Translations under genes and position numbers: made by a program
In this document: positions 15,565-22,201 of the stretch, one piece after another
How the letters are laid out: each line of letters begins with the position of its first letter
Numbering within the stretch: the first letter of the stretch is position 1
Assembly (NCBI GenBank): GCA_001304015.1
Contig: LJUY01000035.1
Span: 1 to 26,003, forward strand
DNA: 26,003 nt
Source of the DNA: a candidate division Zixibacteria bacterium SM23_81
Lineage (GTDB): Bacteria > SM23-81
Direction of reading: 5' to 3'
Notes under the pieces: generated by a model
Database searches by the model: none
What the model saw: the letters and a program-made list of their open reading frames with translations, nothing else
Told to the model about the DNA's origin: nothing

Positions 15565-15603
15565 ATGCATTAAGAATATAGATGTATTAAGCAGTATTGT
15601 CAA
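15565..15603 (-). promoter_or_regulatory. padR promoter with direct-repeat operator
   Basis: On the minus strand TTGACA (complement of 15598-15603) and TATATT (complement of 15575-15580) are 17 bp apart, an almost perfect sigma-70 match. The + strand sequences ATGCATTAAG (15565-15574) and ATGTATTAAG (15582-15591) are direct repeats of period 17. They flank the -10 box exactly. A regulator bound to both would cover the promoter, consistent with PadR autorepression. Confidence 0.7.
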
Positions 15604-15785
15604 GCCTTTTTTCTCCAATTATAAAAACTCTCGCGATGCTACGGTAATTCTCATTTAGCAGGGCTTACGCATCATCTTTCTCGCCACCATTGAGGACATA
15701 GTATCCCCACACTCTCTGGTCTCATCTTTATTGATACAATGACGCATATCGGCTCACAATTGCAATTCTATTGGGCGTCTGAACA
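15604..15785. other. Spacer with no recognisable gene
   Basis: This AT-rich stretch lies between the padR promoter and a small minus-strand ORF. I see no terminator, tRNA or conserved motif. A 30-codon minus ORF is present but has no supporting signal. Confidence 0.4.
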
Positions 15786-15956
15786 TTAAAAAGTTTGAGA
15801 AAATTTACAAATCTTCTTGACTGAGGGTCCTCTATCGTCTACTTTGTTGGTAATTTTAAAAACTTCTTGGCGAATTCCTCCAACACGTGAGATTTCGACA
15901 CCATCACAAAAGAAAGGCTGGCCGATTGAGTCAAGAATAAATTCCTTTAGCACCAT
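15786..15956 (-). CDS. Possible small protein or gene remnant, 56 codons
   Basis: A minus-strand ATG frame runs from 15956 to the stop at 15786. It begins MVLKEFILDSIGQPFFCDG, contains VGGIRQEVFKITNKVDDRGP and ends KKICKFSQTF. Its composition looks protein-like, with acidic and hydrophobic alternation and a GP turn, rather than random. I do not recognise a family, and no Shine-Dalgarno is seen. It is divergent from the propeller gene, whose leader overlaps its 5' end. It could be a decayed C-terminal fragment of a larger gene. Confidence is low. Confidence 0.3.
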   Translation of the reverse strand: MVLKEFILDSIGQPFFCDGVEISRVGGIRQEVFKITNKVDDRGPSVKKICKFSQTF

Positions 15957-15988
15957 GAATGCTCAGCAATAAGAAAGGAGGTAGCAAA

Positions 15989-17794
15989 GTGAAGCCAAAT
16001 ATCAAAGTTCTTATGTTTCTCAAGTTGATCCTGCCACTTTTCCTGTGTACGCTGGTTGACGCCGAGGAGACCGACTTGACCTGGAACACATTTCTAAAGG
16101 TTGACGCCACAGATGGCGGTTTCAGCATCTCCGTGGACGTCTCCGGCAATACCTACGTGACGGGGTGGACCGAATCGTCGGACTTTCCCACCACCTCTGG
16201 AGTTTTTGACACAAGCCATAACAGTCAGACAGATGCTTTTGTGGCCAAACTCTACCATACGGGAAACGACCTGGGCTACTCCACCTTCTTGGGGGGCATG
16301 CTTGACGACTTAGGCTATGGCATCGCTGTGGATCACTCCGGCAATGCCTATGTGACGGGCGAGACCTGGTCTTCCGATTTCCCTCACACCACCGGAGCTT
16401 TAGATACCTCGCATAACGGCCAGATGGACGCCTTCGTGGTCAAGCTCAGCCCAGATGGAAATACTCTTACTTACGCGACATTCATAGGTGGCTTCGATTT
16501 CGACTACGGTAACGACATAGCCGTGGACAACTCCGGGTACGCCTATACGGCTGGGGTGACCTGGTCAGCGGACTTTCCCGTCGTCGTTGGGTCTTTTGAT
16601 ACCGAACATAACGACGAGAGCGACGCCTTTGTGGCCAAACTCAATCCCACAGGAAGCGATCTTTCCTACTCTAGCTTTGTGGGAGGGGATTTTGAGGATG
16701 AGGCCCTGGCCATCGCCCTGGCGGGAGCCAGCTATGCCTATGTAGTGGGGTATACCGCATCAGATAACTTTCCTGTCACTACAGGAGCGTACGACACCAC
16801 CCCCAATGGTGATTTCGACGTCTTCGCAGCCAAGTTCAACACAACGGGAAGCGACCTCGACTACGCCACCTTCTTGGGGGGAAACAACTCTGACTATGGC
16901 CGCAGCATTGTCGTGGACGACTCCCTCTACGCCTACGTGACCGGGGAGACCATCTCAAACGACTTCCCCAGCACCTCAGGGGCTTTCGATGAGACCCATA
17001 ACGGCGACCTGGACGCTTTCGTGGTGAAGCTAAATCCAGAGGGAAGCGACCTTGACTATGCTTCTTTTCTTGGAGGCGCCAATTCTGACATCGGCTATGG
17101 CATCTTCTTGGACGACTCCCTCTATACCTACGTGACCGGGGAGACATTCTCAGCGGGTTTTCCCACTACCGCCGGGGCTTTCGATGTCACTTATAACGAT
17201 AACGGAGACGCCTTTGTCGCCAAGTTAAACCCAGCCGGAAGTGCTCTCGATTATGCTTCTTTCCTGGGAGGCCTCGATTCCGATATCGGTTATGATATCG
17301 TCCTGGACAGCTCACGCTGCGCTTATCTGACGGGGATTACCGGCTCACCCAACTTTCCCACCACGCAAGCAGCTTTCGACACCGATTACAATGGTGACCG
17401 GGATGTCTTTGTTGTGAAGCTCAACTTCATGGCAGATACTCTCGATTACTCCACTTTCCTGGGAGGCGGCGATTACGTTCCGGTTGAGCCGACCACATCC
17501 ATGGCGACCCTGCCCACGTGCTATGCCCTCCATCAGAACTATCCCAATCCCTTCAATCCGGAGACCACCATTCGGTTCCACATCCCTCAAGGGAACCAGG
17601 TGAGTCTGCGCATCTACAACGCTACCGGGCAGTTAGTACGAGAACTGATGGCAGGATATCGAGAGGCAGGCTCCTATCAGGTGCGCTGGGACGGCCACAA
17701 CACCAATGGATATCCAGTGCCCAGCGGCATCTACTTCTGCCGAATGAAGGCGGGAGATTTTGTGGACACCAAGAAGATGGCATTGATCCGGTAG
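15989..17794 (+). CDS. Secreted seven-bladed SBBP beta-propeller with FlgD/type IX-like sorting domain
   Basis: The 601-residue protein starts at GTG 15989, six bases after GGAGGT (15977-15982); the upstream ATG at 15959 lies before this site and is rejected. A signal peptide (residues 1-25, ending LVDA) leads into seven SBBP repeats of about 59 residues. Each has 'Y.tFLGG...D.gygIavD..g.aYvtGeT.S.dFPtt.gafDt..ngd.DaFVaKLn..g.dL', and an eighth partial strand (YSTFLGGGDY) can close a seven-blade ring. The C-terminus (about residues 520-601) carries NYPNPFNPETTIRF, a FlgD/type IX-like domain (RIYNATGQLVREL, SGIYFCRMKAG, KKMALIR). Such tails direct secretion and surface anchoring. Type IX genes are not in the window and the ligand is unknown. 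Confidence 0.88.
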   Translation: MKPNIKVLMFLKLILPLFLCTLVDAEETDLTWNTFLKVDATDGGFSISVDVSGNTYVTGWTESSDFPTTSGVFDTSHNSQTDAFVAKLYHTGNDLGYSTFLGGMLDDLGYGIAVDHSGNAYVTGETWSSDFPHTTGALDTSHNGQMDAFVVKLSPDGNTLTYATFIGGFDFDYGNDIAVDNSGYAYTAGVTWSADFPVVVGSFDTEHNDESDAFVAKLNPTGSDLSYSSFVGGDFEDEALAIALAGASYAYVVGYTASDNFPVTTGAYDTTPNGDFDVFAAKFNTTGSDLDYATFLGGNNSDYGRSIVVDDSLYAYVTGETISNDFPSTSGAFDETHNGDLDAFVVKLNPEGSDLDYASFLGGANSDIGYGIFLDDSLYTYVTGETFSAGFPTTAGAFDVTYNDNGDAFVAKLNPAGSALDYASFLGGLDSDIGYDIVLDSSRCAYLTGITGSPNFPTTQAAFDTDYNGDRDVFVVKLNFMADTLDYSTFLGGGDYVPVEPTTSMATLPTCYALHQNYPNPFNPETTIRFHIPQGNQVSLRIYNATGQLVRELMAGYREAGSYQVRWDGHNTNGYPVPSGIYFCRMKAGDFVDTKKMALIR

Positions 17795-17814
17795 GGGCTC
17801 AATATATTGAGCCC
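17795..17814. other. Perfect 20-bp palindrome immediately after the propeller gene
   Basis: GGGCTCAATATATTGAGCCC is fully self-complementary and begins at the base after the TAG stop. There is no T-run, and a separate terminator follows 17 bp later. It could be a DNA-binding site or an mRNA 3'-end hairpin. Confidence 0.55.
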
Positions 17815-17831
17815 TGTCTGGCGATAAACTG

Positions 17832-17865
17832 AAAGGCCCTCTCGAATGTTTCGGGAGGGCCCTTT
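17832..17865 (+). terminator. Terminator of the propeller gene
   Basis: AAAGGCCCTCTCGAA (17832-17846) pairs with TTTCGGGAGGGCCCTTT (17849-17865) with one bulge and one G-T wobble. The stem is long and GC-rich, but the T-run is only three. Confidence 0.6.
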
Positions 17866-18211
17866 GCATTACCAGAAAGCCTTTGCAGATTGAAGATTGA
17901 CCACAATCACCCCAATGGAATGGCAATAGCAATCCCACCAGCTCCCTTACCCAGGAGGCAGTAAGCAGGAAGCAGTGAGGGGAGGGGTAAATTTTCAATT
18001 TGATATTTGCAATTTACGATTTACAATGATGTTTTAACGGATCCCAATTCCCGGATCCCGGTTTTGCACGATTCTCTAGGCTCGAGCCTCCAGTCTCCGG
18101 TCTCGAATTCTCACGAATCACAATCCACGATCCACGAATCCCGAGTCTCTAATCTCTAACTTTCACGCAACACGCAAGACACATCACGTATCACGCAATC
18201 TCCTGACAATT
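17866..18211. repeat. Short-repeat mosaic spacer
   Basis: This non-coding stretch is made of degenerate short motifs: an AGATTGA pair, AATGGCAATAGC (17919-17930), a GCAGTAAGCAGGAAGCAGTG run, TTTGCAATTTACGATTTACA, then many CACGAATC/CACGATCC-like units (about 18115-18200). The 12-mer AATGGCAATAGC and the 10-mer ACGATCCACG (18127-18136) both recur in the same order at 21308 and 21413. No gene is seen here. Confidence 0.6.
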
Positions 18212-18238
18212 AAAAAAGCCGCCCTTCTTCCAGGCGGC
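18212..18238 (-). terminator. Rho-independent terminator of the nptA-phoU-arsC operon
   Basis: On the minus strand GCCGCC and GGCGGC (complements of 18233-18238 and 18218-18223) form a 6-bp GC stem with a 9-nt loop. It is followed by six T (complement of 18212-18217). It lies 27 bp after the arsC stop. Confidence 0.9.
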
Positions 18239-18264
18239 GAATTCTCCCCCAAGGACAAATAGCG

Positions 18265-18681
18265 CTACTTGGCAAATTTCTCAACCATCTCCTCCACCCT
18301 GCGCTTGATCTCATCCCTGACGGCTCGATAGACCCCGATGGGCTGCTCGTGAGGATCCTCCAGCTCCCACTCTCGCCTCTCGGCTCCGGGGACGACGGGG
18401 CATGCATCGGCCGGACAGCCCATGGTCACCACCACGTCCTGGTCCATCACATCAACTTCTTCTAGACCCTTGGGATGCTGGCGAGAGATGTCCACCCCCA
18501 CCTCCAGCATGACAGCCACAGTTGGAGGATCCACCCGCCAGTGCGGGCTCGTTCCGGCGCTGGAAACCTGAAAACGATCACCACCCAACTCCCTCAGAAA
18601 CCCCTCGGCCATCTGGCTGCGGGCGGCATTGCCCACGCAGATGAACAGAACTCTGATCGGCTTAGACCTCTCACTCTTCAT
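18265..18681 (-). CDS. arsC: Low-molecular-weight phosphatase-fold arsenate reductase ArsC
   Basis: The 138-residue protein has the LMW-PTP P-loop CVGNAARS with nucleophile Cys 15 and Arg 21. A downstream pair, Cys 89 and Cys 94 (MGCPADACP), fits a thioredoxin-coupled arsenate reductase that relays a disulfide, and the acid Asp 109 lies in LEDP. It would reduce arsenate to arsenite in the cytoplasm; a protein phosphatase function is less likely given the extra Cys pair. The frame is open to 18762, but ATG 18681 is preferred (AAGGAGAG five bases upstream, LMW-PTP length). It lies last behind nptA and phoU. No arsenite exporter is in the window. Confidence 0.85.
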   Translation of the reverse strand: MKSERSKPIRVLFICVGNAARSQMAEGFLRELGGDRFQVSSAGTSPHWRVDPPTVAVMLEVGVDISRQHPKGLEEVDVMDQDVVVTMGCPADACPVVPGAERREWELEDPHEQPIGVYRAVRDEIKRRVEEMVEKFAK

Positions 18682-18736
18682 CGATTCTCTCCTTGCCGAC
18701 TTCGTCAATTTCTTCAAAGTGCCAATCTTCCGAGCT

Positions 18737-19417
18737 TCAGAAGATATCTCCCCACTTCTCATCGAAGTAGTCTAGCTTGTGCAGCGGCATGACCACGCTG
18801 GTGGCGATGTTGGAGAGATGAGAGCAAATCCTCTTGAGATGACGAGCCAGGAGTGTGAAGAGAACTGCGTGGCGACACCCAAGACAATCCTCCAATAGCT
18901 CCGAAATCACCTCATCACATTCTTTCGCCAGATGCCGTGCTTTTTCCACCGCTTCGTGACCAAGACCTTTGTCTGATGTACAGAAGGCCTCCACTGTGGG
19001 CACAAAGAGTGTCTCCGTCTCGCGAAGAATTTTCCCGAAACGCTCTTCATATTTGCCCCCGTCCAGCGTACCCCCGAGTTCTTCTGCTACCTCCAATAAG
19101 TTCTTACAAAGATCGCCCACCCGCTCTGCGTCTTTGGTGATGCTCATCAGGATAAGGCTTATCGGGACGTCGGACCCAGGCGCGACGATGAGATGTTCCA
19201 CTAGCTGTTTTCGAATCTTACGCTGCAGATGATTGATCTTACGGTCTGTCTCATAGATCATCTTGTGAACCTCGGGCGACAACTGCTGCTTTCCAGTAAG
19301 CACATCAGCAGTCGGATGATACATATGGACGGCCTCTGCCAGCATTTGTTCCATCTCGGATATCATCTGATTGAGGAGGGGACGCCGTCTGAATGCCTCG
19401 ATGAGTTCCTTAAACAT
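18737..19417 (-). CDS. PhoU-domain protein
   Basis: The 226-residue all-helical protein has PhoU-type three-helix bundles, the pattern ISLILMSITKDAERVGDLCKNLLEVAEEL (split here: ITKDAERVGD is the core motif) and a second bundle containing LARHLKRICSHLSNIA. PhoU proteins gate phosphate uptake through Pst systems or, as here, through a Na/Pi symporter. ATG 19417 has AGGAGGTG just upstream, which overlaps the nptA stop (10-bp gap). The second copy of the metal-binding motif is degenerate. It is the middle gene of the nptA-phoU-arsC operon. Confidence 0.85.
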   Translation of the reverse strand: MFKELIEAFRRRPLLNQMISEMEQMLAEAVHMYHPTADVLTGKQQLSPEVHKMIYETDRKINHLQRKIRKQLVEHLIVAPGSDVPISLILMSITKDAERVGDLCKNLLEVAEELGGTLDGGKYEERFGKILRETETLFVPTVEAFCTSDKGLGHEAVEKARHLAKECDEVISELLEDCLGCRHAVLFTLLARHLKRICSHLSNIATSVVMPLHKLDYFDEKWGDIF

Positions 19418-19427
19418 ACTTCACCTC

Positions 19428-20555
19428 CTACAGCAGTTTGCTTAACAGTATTAACATCACAGGCAGGGCATAAAACGAGCCTATGATAAAGAGGGCGGCA
19501 TACCTCTTCTTTTTAGCGGCAACATCACCAAGCCTCGTTGCCAGGAACATCGGAATTCGCCGCAATGGCCTGAATGGGTATATAAACAAGATGCCACAGA
19601 TGTTAAACAAAAGGTGTACGATGGCGATGATCAACCCTCTGGCGTCACCCGCCAGTGAGGCCATCAGAGCTGTGATGGTGGTCCCGACATTGGCCCCCAG
19701 GGTGATGGGAAAGATTTGGTCCAGCCGGGCGATACCTGCTCCGGCCAGGGGAACCATGAGAGAGGTGGTGACCGAGCTGCTCTGGATGACCGCTGTCACT
19801 CCACACCCCACAGCCATGCCGGTCATTCCGCTTCTGCCCATCAACCTGTCCAGGACGATCTCGGCCCGTTTCAAGGCCAGATTTTTGGCATATTTTACGA
19901 TGAAATAGAGTGAGATAAGCAGCAAGACGACCCCAAAGATGGCCACGATCATAGCAGCGTGCCTCCCGGCAATACTGGTGGTCAAGGAAACGACTAGCTC
20001 AACCGCGGGCTTGACCACCCTCTTCACCGGGCTGGCGAAGGTGACCCCTTCGGTTCCGACCATGAGCGTGGAGATGGCCTGGGCCACCCGGCGCAGAAAG
20101 CCGGTGGCCAATTCCAGGGGAAAAAAGACGGCTACGGTAAGAATGTTAAAGAAGTCGTGCACCGTGGCAGCAGCCATAGCCCTGCGAAACTCCTCCCGCC
20201 GGGTGACGTGCCCCATGGAGACGATGGTGCTGGTCACGGTCGTGCCGATGTTGGCGCCCATGATGATGGGAACGGCGTTCTCTATGGTGAGAATCCCTGA
20301 GGCCACGAAGCCCACGACGGTGCTGGTGGTGGTGGAGGAGCTTTGCACCAGGCTGGTGGCTAAGATTCCTACAAAAAGCCCGATGAAGGGATTCGATGTG
20401 GTGCTGATGAGACGTTCAGCGAATCCGGCGCCGAACATCTTAAACCCGGTGCCCAAAAGCCTCACGCTGACCAAGAATAGATAGAGAAATATCACAAAAC
20501 CGACAAAGCGCAGGATTGTCGTGAAAGGCTTCCGAGCACCGGAAATTGGAGCCAT
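19428..20555 (-). CDS. Na+/phosphate symporter (NptA/PNaS family)
   Basis: The 375-residue membrane protein has inverted-repeat QSSS motifs: QSSSTTTS at residues 71-78 and QSSSVTTS at 258-265. They are followed by GANIGTTVTST and GANVGTTITA, the hallmarks of SLC34/NptA sodium-phosphate cotransporters. Multiple hydrophobic helices fill the rest. It imports phosphate, and arsenate can enter by such carriers, which gives sense to arsC downstream. ATG 20555 follows GGGAGG. A broken gene and a possible attenuator lie directly upstream with no clear promoter between. Confidence 0.93.
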   Translation of the reverse strand: MAPISGARKPFTTILRFVGFVIFLYLFLVSVRLLGTGFKMFGAGFAERLISTTSNPFIGLFVGILATSLVQSSSTTTSTVVGFVASGILTIENAVPIIMGANIGTTVTSTIVSMGHVTRREEFRRAMAAATVHDFFNILTVAVFFPLELATGFLRRVAQAISTLMVGTEGVTFASPVKRVVKPAVELVVSLTTSIAGRHAAMIVAIFGVVLLLISLYFIVKYAKNLALKRAEIVLDRLMGRSGMTGMAVGCGVTAVIQSSSVTTSLMVPLAGAGIARLDQIFPITLGANVGTTITALMASLAGDARGLIIAIVHLLFNICGILFIYPFRPLRRIPMFLATRLGDVAAKKKRYAALFIIGSFYALPVMLILLSKLL

Positions 20556-20613
20556 GGATCCTCCCGCCGCTAAGGGCGAGGTCTCAAATTATTCGCACCT
20601 CACCAATGCCGAC

Positions 20614-21002
20614 TCAGTCCTCCTCTTGCGGCATCTCTTCTTCTTCCCGAACAGTTTCCTCCACTATGATGGTCGCCTTTTTCCTTCCGGAGATACTACA
20701 GCCTGCGACCACCTCGATCTCATCGCCCAACCTGGCATCGATAATCGTGTACTCTACTCTCTGGATTTGCGAGTCCCCTTGAGACCGAAACTTCTGTCCA
20801 ATGATCTCTTCGCCATTAAGTTTCACCACGATTCTGTCCACAAAGTGCTTCGAACTGCTTTTAACGGTGTGCTACGTAATGATCTCAAGCTCATGTTCTT
20901 TGATATCGAACTCCAGCTTAATACCGGTGGGGGATGACTAGGAGCAGGGCTTACTGTAAGAAATATGAGGCCAACGACAAAGAAAACAATAACTCTCGAC
21001 AT
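20614..21002 (-). pseudogene. Disrupted gene for a small secreted protein (frameshift plus TAG)
   Basis: ATG 21002, with GAAGGAA upstream, encodes a signal peptide MSRVIVFFVVGLIFLTVSPA and then SHPP. At a run of five C (about 20924-20930) the frame changes: adding one C would continue into GIKLEFDIKEHELEIIT, then an in-frame TAG, then HTVKSSSKHFVDRIVVKLNG and on to a normal stop at 20614. The reconstructed protein (about 128 residues) resembles small secreted Ig-fold proteins of the form 'HPP..I.L..D.....L.I.V.H.V....H.I..I.V..NG', loosely like desulfoferrodoxin-type domains. The family name is uncertain. One lesion alone could be a sequencing error; two make decay likely. It precedes nptA by 58 bp. 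Confidence 0.72.
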
Positions 21003-21025
21003 AATAATTTCCTTCTCAGTGATAC

Positions 21026-21122
21026 AAAAAAACCACAGGTGGAACTTTGGCGTAAGTGAGCGCGCCTCCTGTGGCAAGATAAAAGCAGGAGGTCCGTGAA
21101 CGTGCAAGATCTCTCGACCTCC
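21026..21122 (-). promoter_or_regulatory. Attenuator-like leader with three mutually exclusive stems
   Basis: Reading the minus strand, segment 1 is GGAGGTC (21122-21116), segment 2 GACCTCCTG (21094-21086), segment 3 CCACAGGAGG (21074-21065) and segment 4 CCTGTGG (21039-21033), followed by seven U (21032-21026). Segments 1:2 pair over 7 bp, 2:3 over 7 bp (CCTCCTG/CAGGAGG) and 3:4 over 7 bp. 3:4 plus the U-tract is a terminator, while 2:3 would prevent it. A weak promoter, TTGTCT (21162-21157) and TACAAA (21138-21133) at 18 bp, would start RNA near 21126. It may simply terminate the tRNA transcript. Confidence 0.55.
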
Positions 21123-21165
21123 GCATGATCGATTTGTACAAGGGATGAATTCTTCGAGACAAGAG

Positions 21166-21256
21166 CGGAGAGAGAGGGATTCGAACCCTCGGAGGAGCTT
21201 GTGACCCCTCACACGATTTCCAGTCGTGCACCTTCGACCAGCTCGGTCATCTCTCC
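21166..21256 (-). tRNA. tRNA-Ser (GGA anticodon)
   Basis: The minus strand gives acceptor GGAGAGA (5') pairing with TCTCTCC (3'). It also shows the D-arm, anticodon loop CT-GGA-AA between CACGA/TCGTG, a long variable arm as in class II Ser tRNAs, and TTCGAAT in the T-loop. The discriminator is G and CCA is not encoded. It reads UCC (and UCU by wobble). Confidence 0.92.
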
Positions 21257-21433
21257 GCAGCGATAGTTGAGAGAGTTCTGAGAGTTTGGAGAGTTTAGCG
21301 AAAGATCAATGGCAATAGCTATGGCAATTGGCAATAGGTGATTTCCCGAGCTCCGTATCTTGAATTCCGATGTAACGAGTCTCGGTCTTTCACGATACAC
21401 GATTACCGATCAACGATCCACGGTCTTTAAAAA
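21257..21433. repeat. Short-repeat mosaic between two Ser tRNAs
   Basis: This non-coding spacer carries three blocks: GAGAGTT/GAGAGTTC repeats (about 21269-21296), TGGCAATAGC with TGGCAATTGGCAATAG (21310-21336), and CACGATACACGATTACCGAT-type units (21390-21422). It shares AATGGCAATAGC and ACGATCCACG, in the same order, with the spacer at 17866-18211. Confidence 0.55.
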
Positions 21434-21520
21434 CGGAGAGGGAGGGATTCGAACCCCCGGTATCCGAAGATACAACGGTTTTCGAGACCGCCCCGATAAA
21501 CCAGACTCCGGCACCTCTCC
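21434..21520 (-). tRNA. tRNA-Ser (CGA anticodon)
   Basis: On the minus strand acceptor GGAGAGG pairs with CCTCTCC. The anticodon loop CT-CGA-AA lies in a CGGT/ACCG stem, a long variable arm follows (TTGTATCTTCGGATAC with its own hairpin), and the T-loop contains TTCGAAT. The discriminator is G; CCA is not encoded. It lies 18 nt after tadA. Confidence 0.92.
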
Positions 21521-21538
21521 GCGTGACGATGTGACCGA

Positions 21539-22018
21539 TCACTGCTCTCCCTTCTCACCTTCTTCCTTGAGGCGCAACTTTTTGAAAAAGGACCTCAGAA
21601 GATCTGAGGCCTGATCGGCAAGAATCCCTTCGGTTAGTTGAACGCAGTGATTGAGGCGACGATCTTGAACGATGTTAAATAACGATCCGCAAGCGCCGAA
21701 CTTGGGATCCCGGACGCCGAAAACCAAGCGCTTGATCCGAGCCAGCACCAGAGCTCCTGCGCACATGGAACAAGGCTCCATGGTCACGTAGATGCTCGCC
21801 TCCGGGAGCCTCCAAGACTTCTTGTGGGTAGCAGCAGCCCCTATGGCCAATATCTCCGCGTGAGCCGTGGGATCCTGAAGACGCTCCGTTCTGTTGTGCC
21901 CTCGACCAATGATCCTTCCCCCCGAAACGACCACCGCCCCCACAGGTACGTCGCCCTCCCGGTAAGCCGCCTCAGCCTCCGCCAGGGCCTGTTGCATCCA
22001 CTTCTCGTCCTCGGTCAA
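21539..22018 (-). CDS. tadA: tRNA-specific adenosine deaminase TadA
   Basis: TadA converts A34 to inosine in tRNA-Arg(ACG), letting it read CGU, CGC and CGA. The 159-residue protein has the cytidine-deaminase fold with HAE at residues 53-55 (catalytic Glu 55) and PCSMC at 82-86 (zinc Cys 83, 86), preceded by VPVGAVVV and GHNRTE, all typical of TadA. The start is TTG 22018, after GGGAGA; ATG at codon 8 is a possible alternative. It lies 23 nt downstream of the tRNA-Arg(ACG) gene and 18 nt upstream of tRNA-Ser(CGA) on the same strand. Confidence 0.95.
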   Translation of the reverse strand: MTEDEKWMQQALAEAEAAYREGDVPVGAVVVSGGRIIGRGHNRTERLQDPTAHAEILAIGAAATHKKSWRLPEASIYVTMEPCSMCAGALVLARIKRLVFGVRDPKFGACGSLFNIVQDRRLNHCVQLTEGILADQASDLLRSFFKKLRLKEEGEKGEQ

Positions 22019-22041
22019 GGATCATTCTCCCGGAGAAGAAG

Positions 22042-22118
22042 TGGCGCGCCCAGGAGGAGTCGAACCCCCAACCCCCTGATCCGTAGTCAGGTACTCTGTC
22101 CAGTTGAGCTATGGGCGC
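22042..22118 (-). tRNA. tRNA-Arg (ACG anticodon)
   Basis: The minus strand has acceptor GCGCCCA/TGGGCGC, TAGCTCA D-arm, anticodon loop CT-ACG-GA in a CCTGA/TCAGG stem, and T-loop TTCGACT. G73 is followed by an encoded CCA (complement of 22042-22044). A34 is the substrate of TadA, whose gene follows directly. Confidence 0.95.
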
Positions 22119-22123
22119 GCGAG

Positions 22124-22196
22124 TGGCGCCAACGGGAATCGAACCCGTGCCTCCGCCTTGAGAGGGCGGTGTCCTAGACCCCTAGACGATGGCGCC
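22124..22196 (-). tRNA. tRNA-Glu (CTC anticodon)
   Basis: The minus strand has acceptor GGCGCCA/TGGCGCC, anticodon loop CT-CTC-AA in a CCGCC/GGCGG stem and T-loop TTCGATT. The discriminator is A and CCA is not encoded. It reads GAG. It is five bases from the tRNA-Arg gene. Confidence 0.95.
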
Positions 22197-22201
22197 ATAT
22201 T

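Noticed and set aside
17866-18211. CRISPR array
   Set aside because: The short motifs are degenerate, of unequal length and spacing, and lack constant repeats with uniform spacers. No cas genes are nearby.
18682-18762. 27-codon N-terminal extension of arsC
   Set aside because: It would overlap the phoU 3' end. ATG 18681 has AAGGAGAG, and the remaining length fits the LMW-PTP family.
19939-20484. 181-residue + strand frame opposite nptA
   Set aside because: Ala/Thr/Val-rich antisense of the membrane protein. The nptA frame shows both QSSS motifs and a ribosome site.
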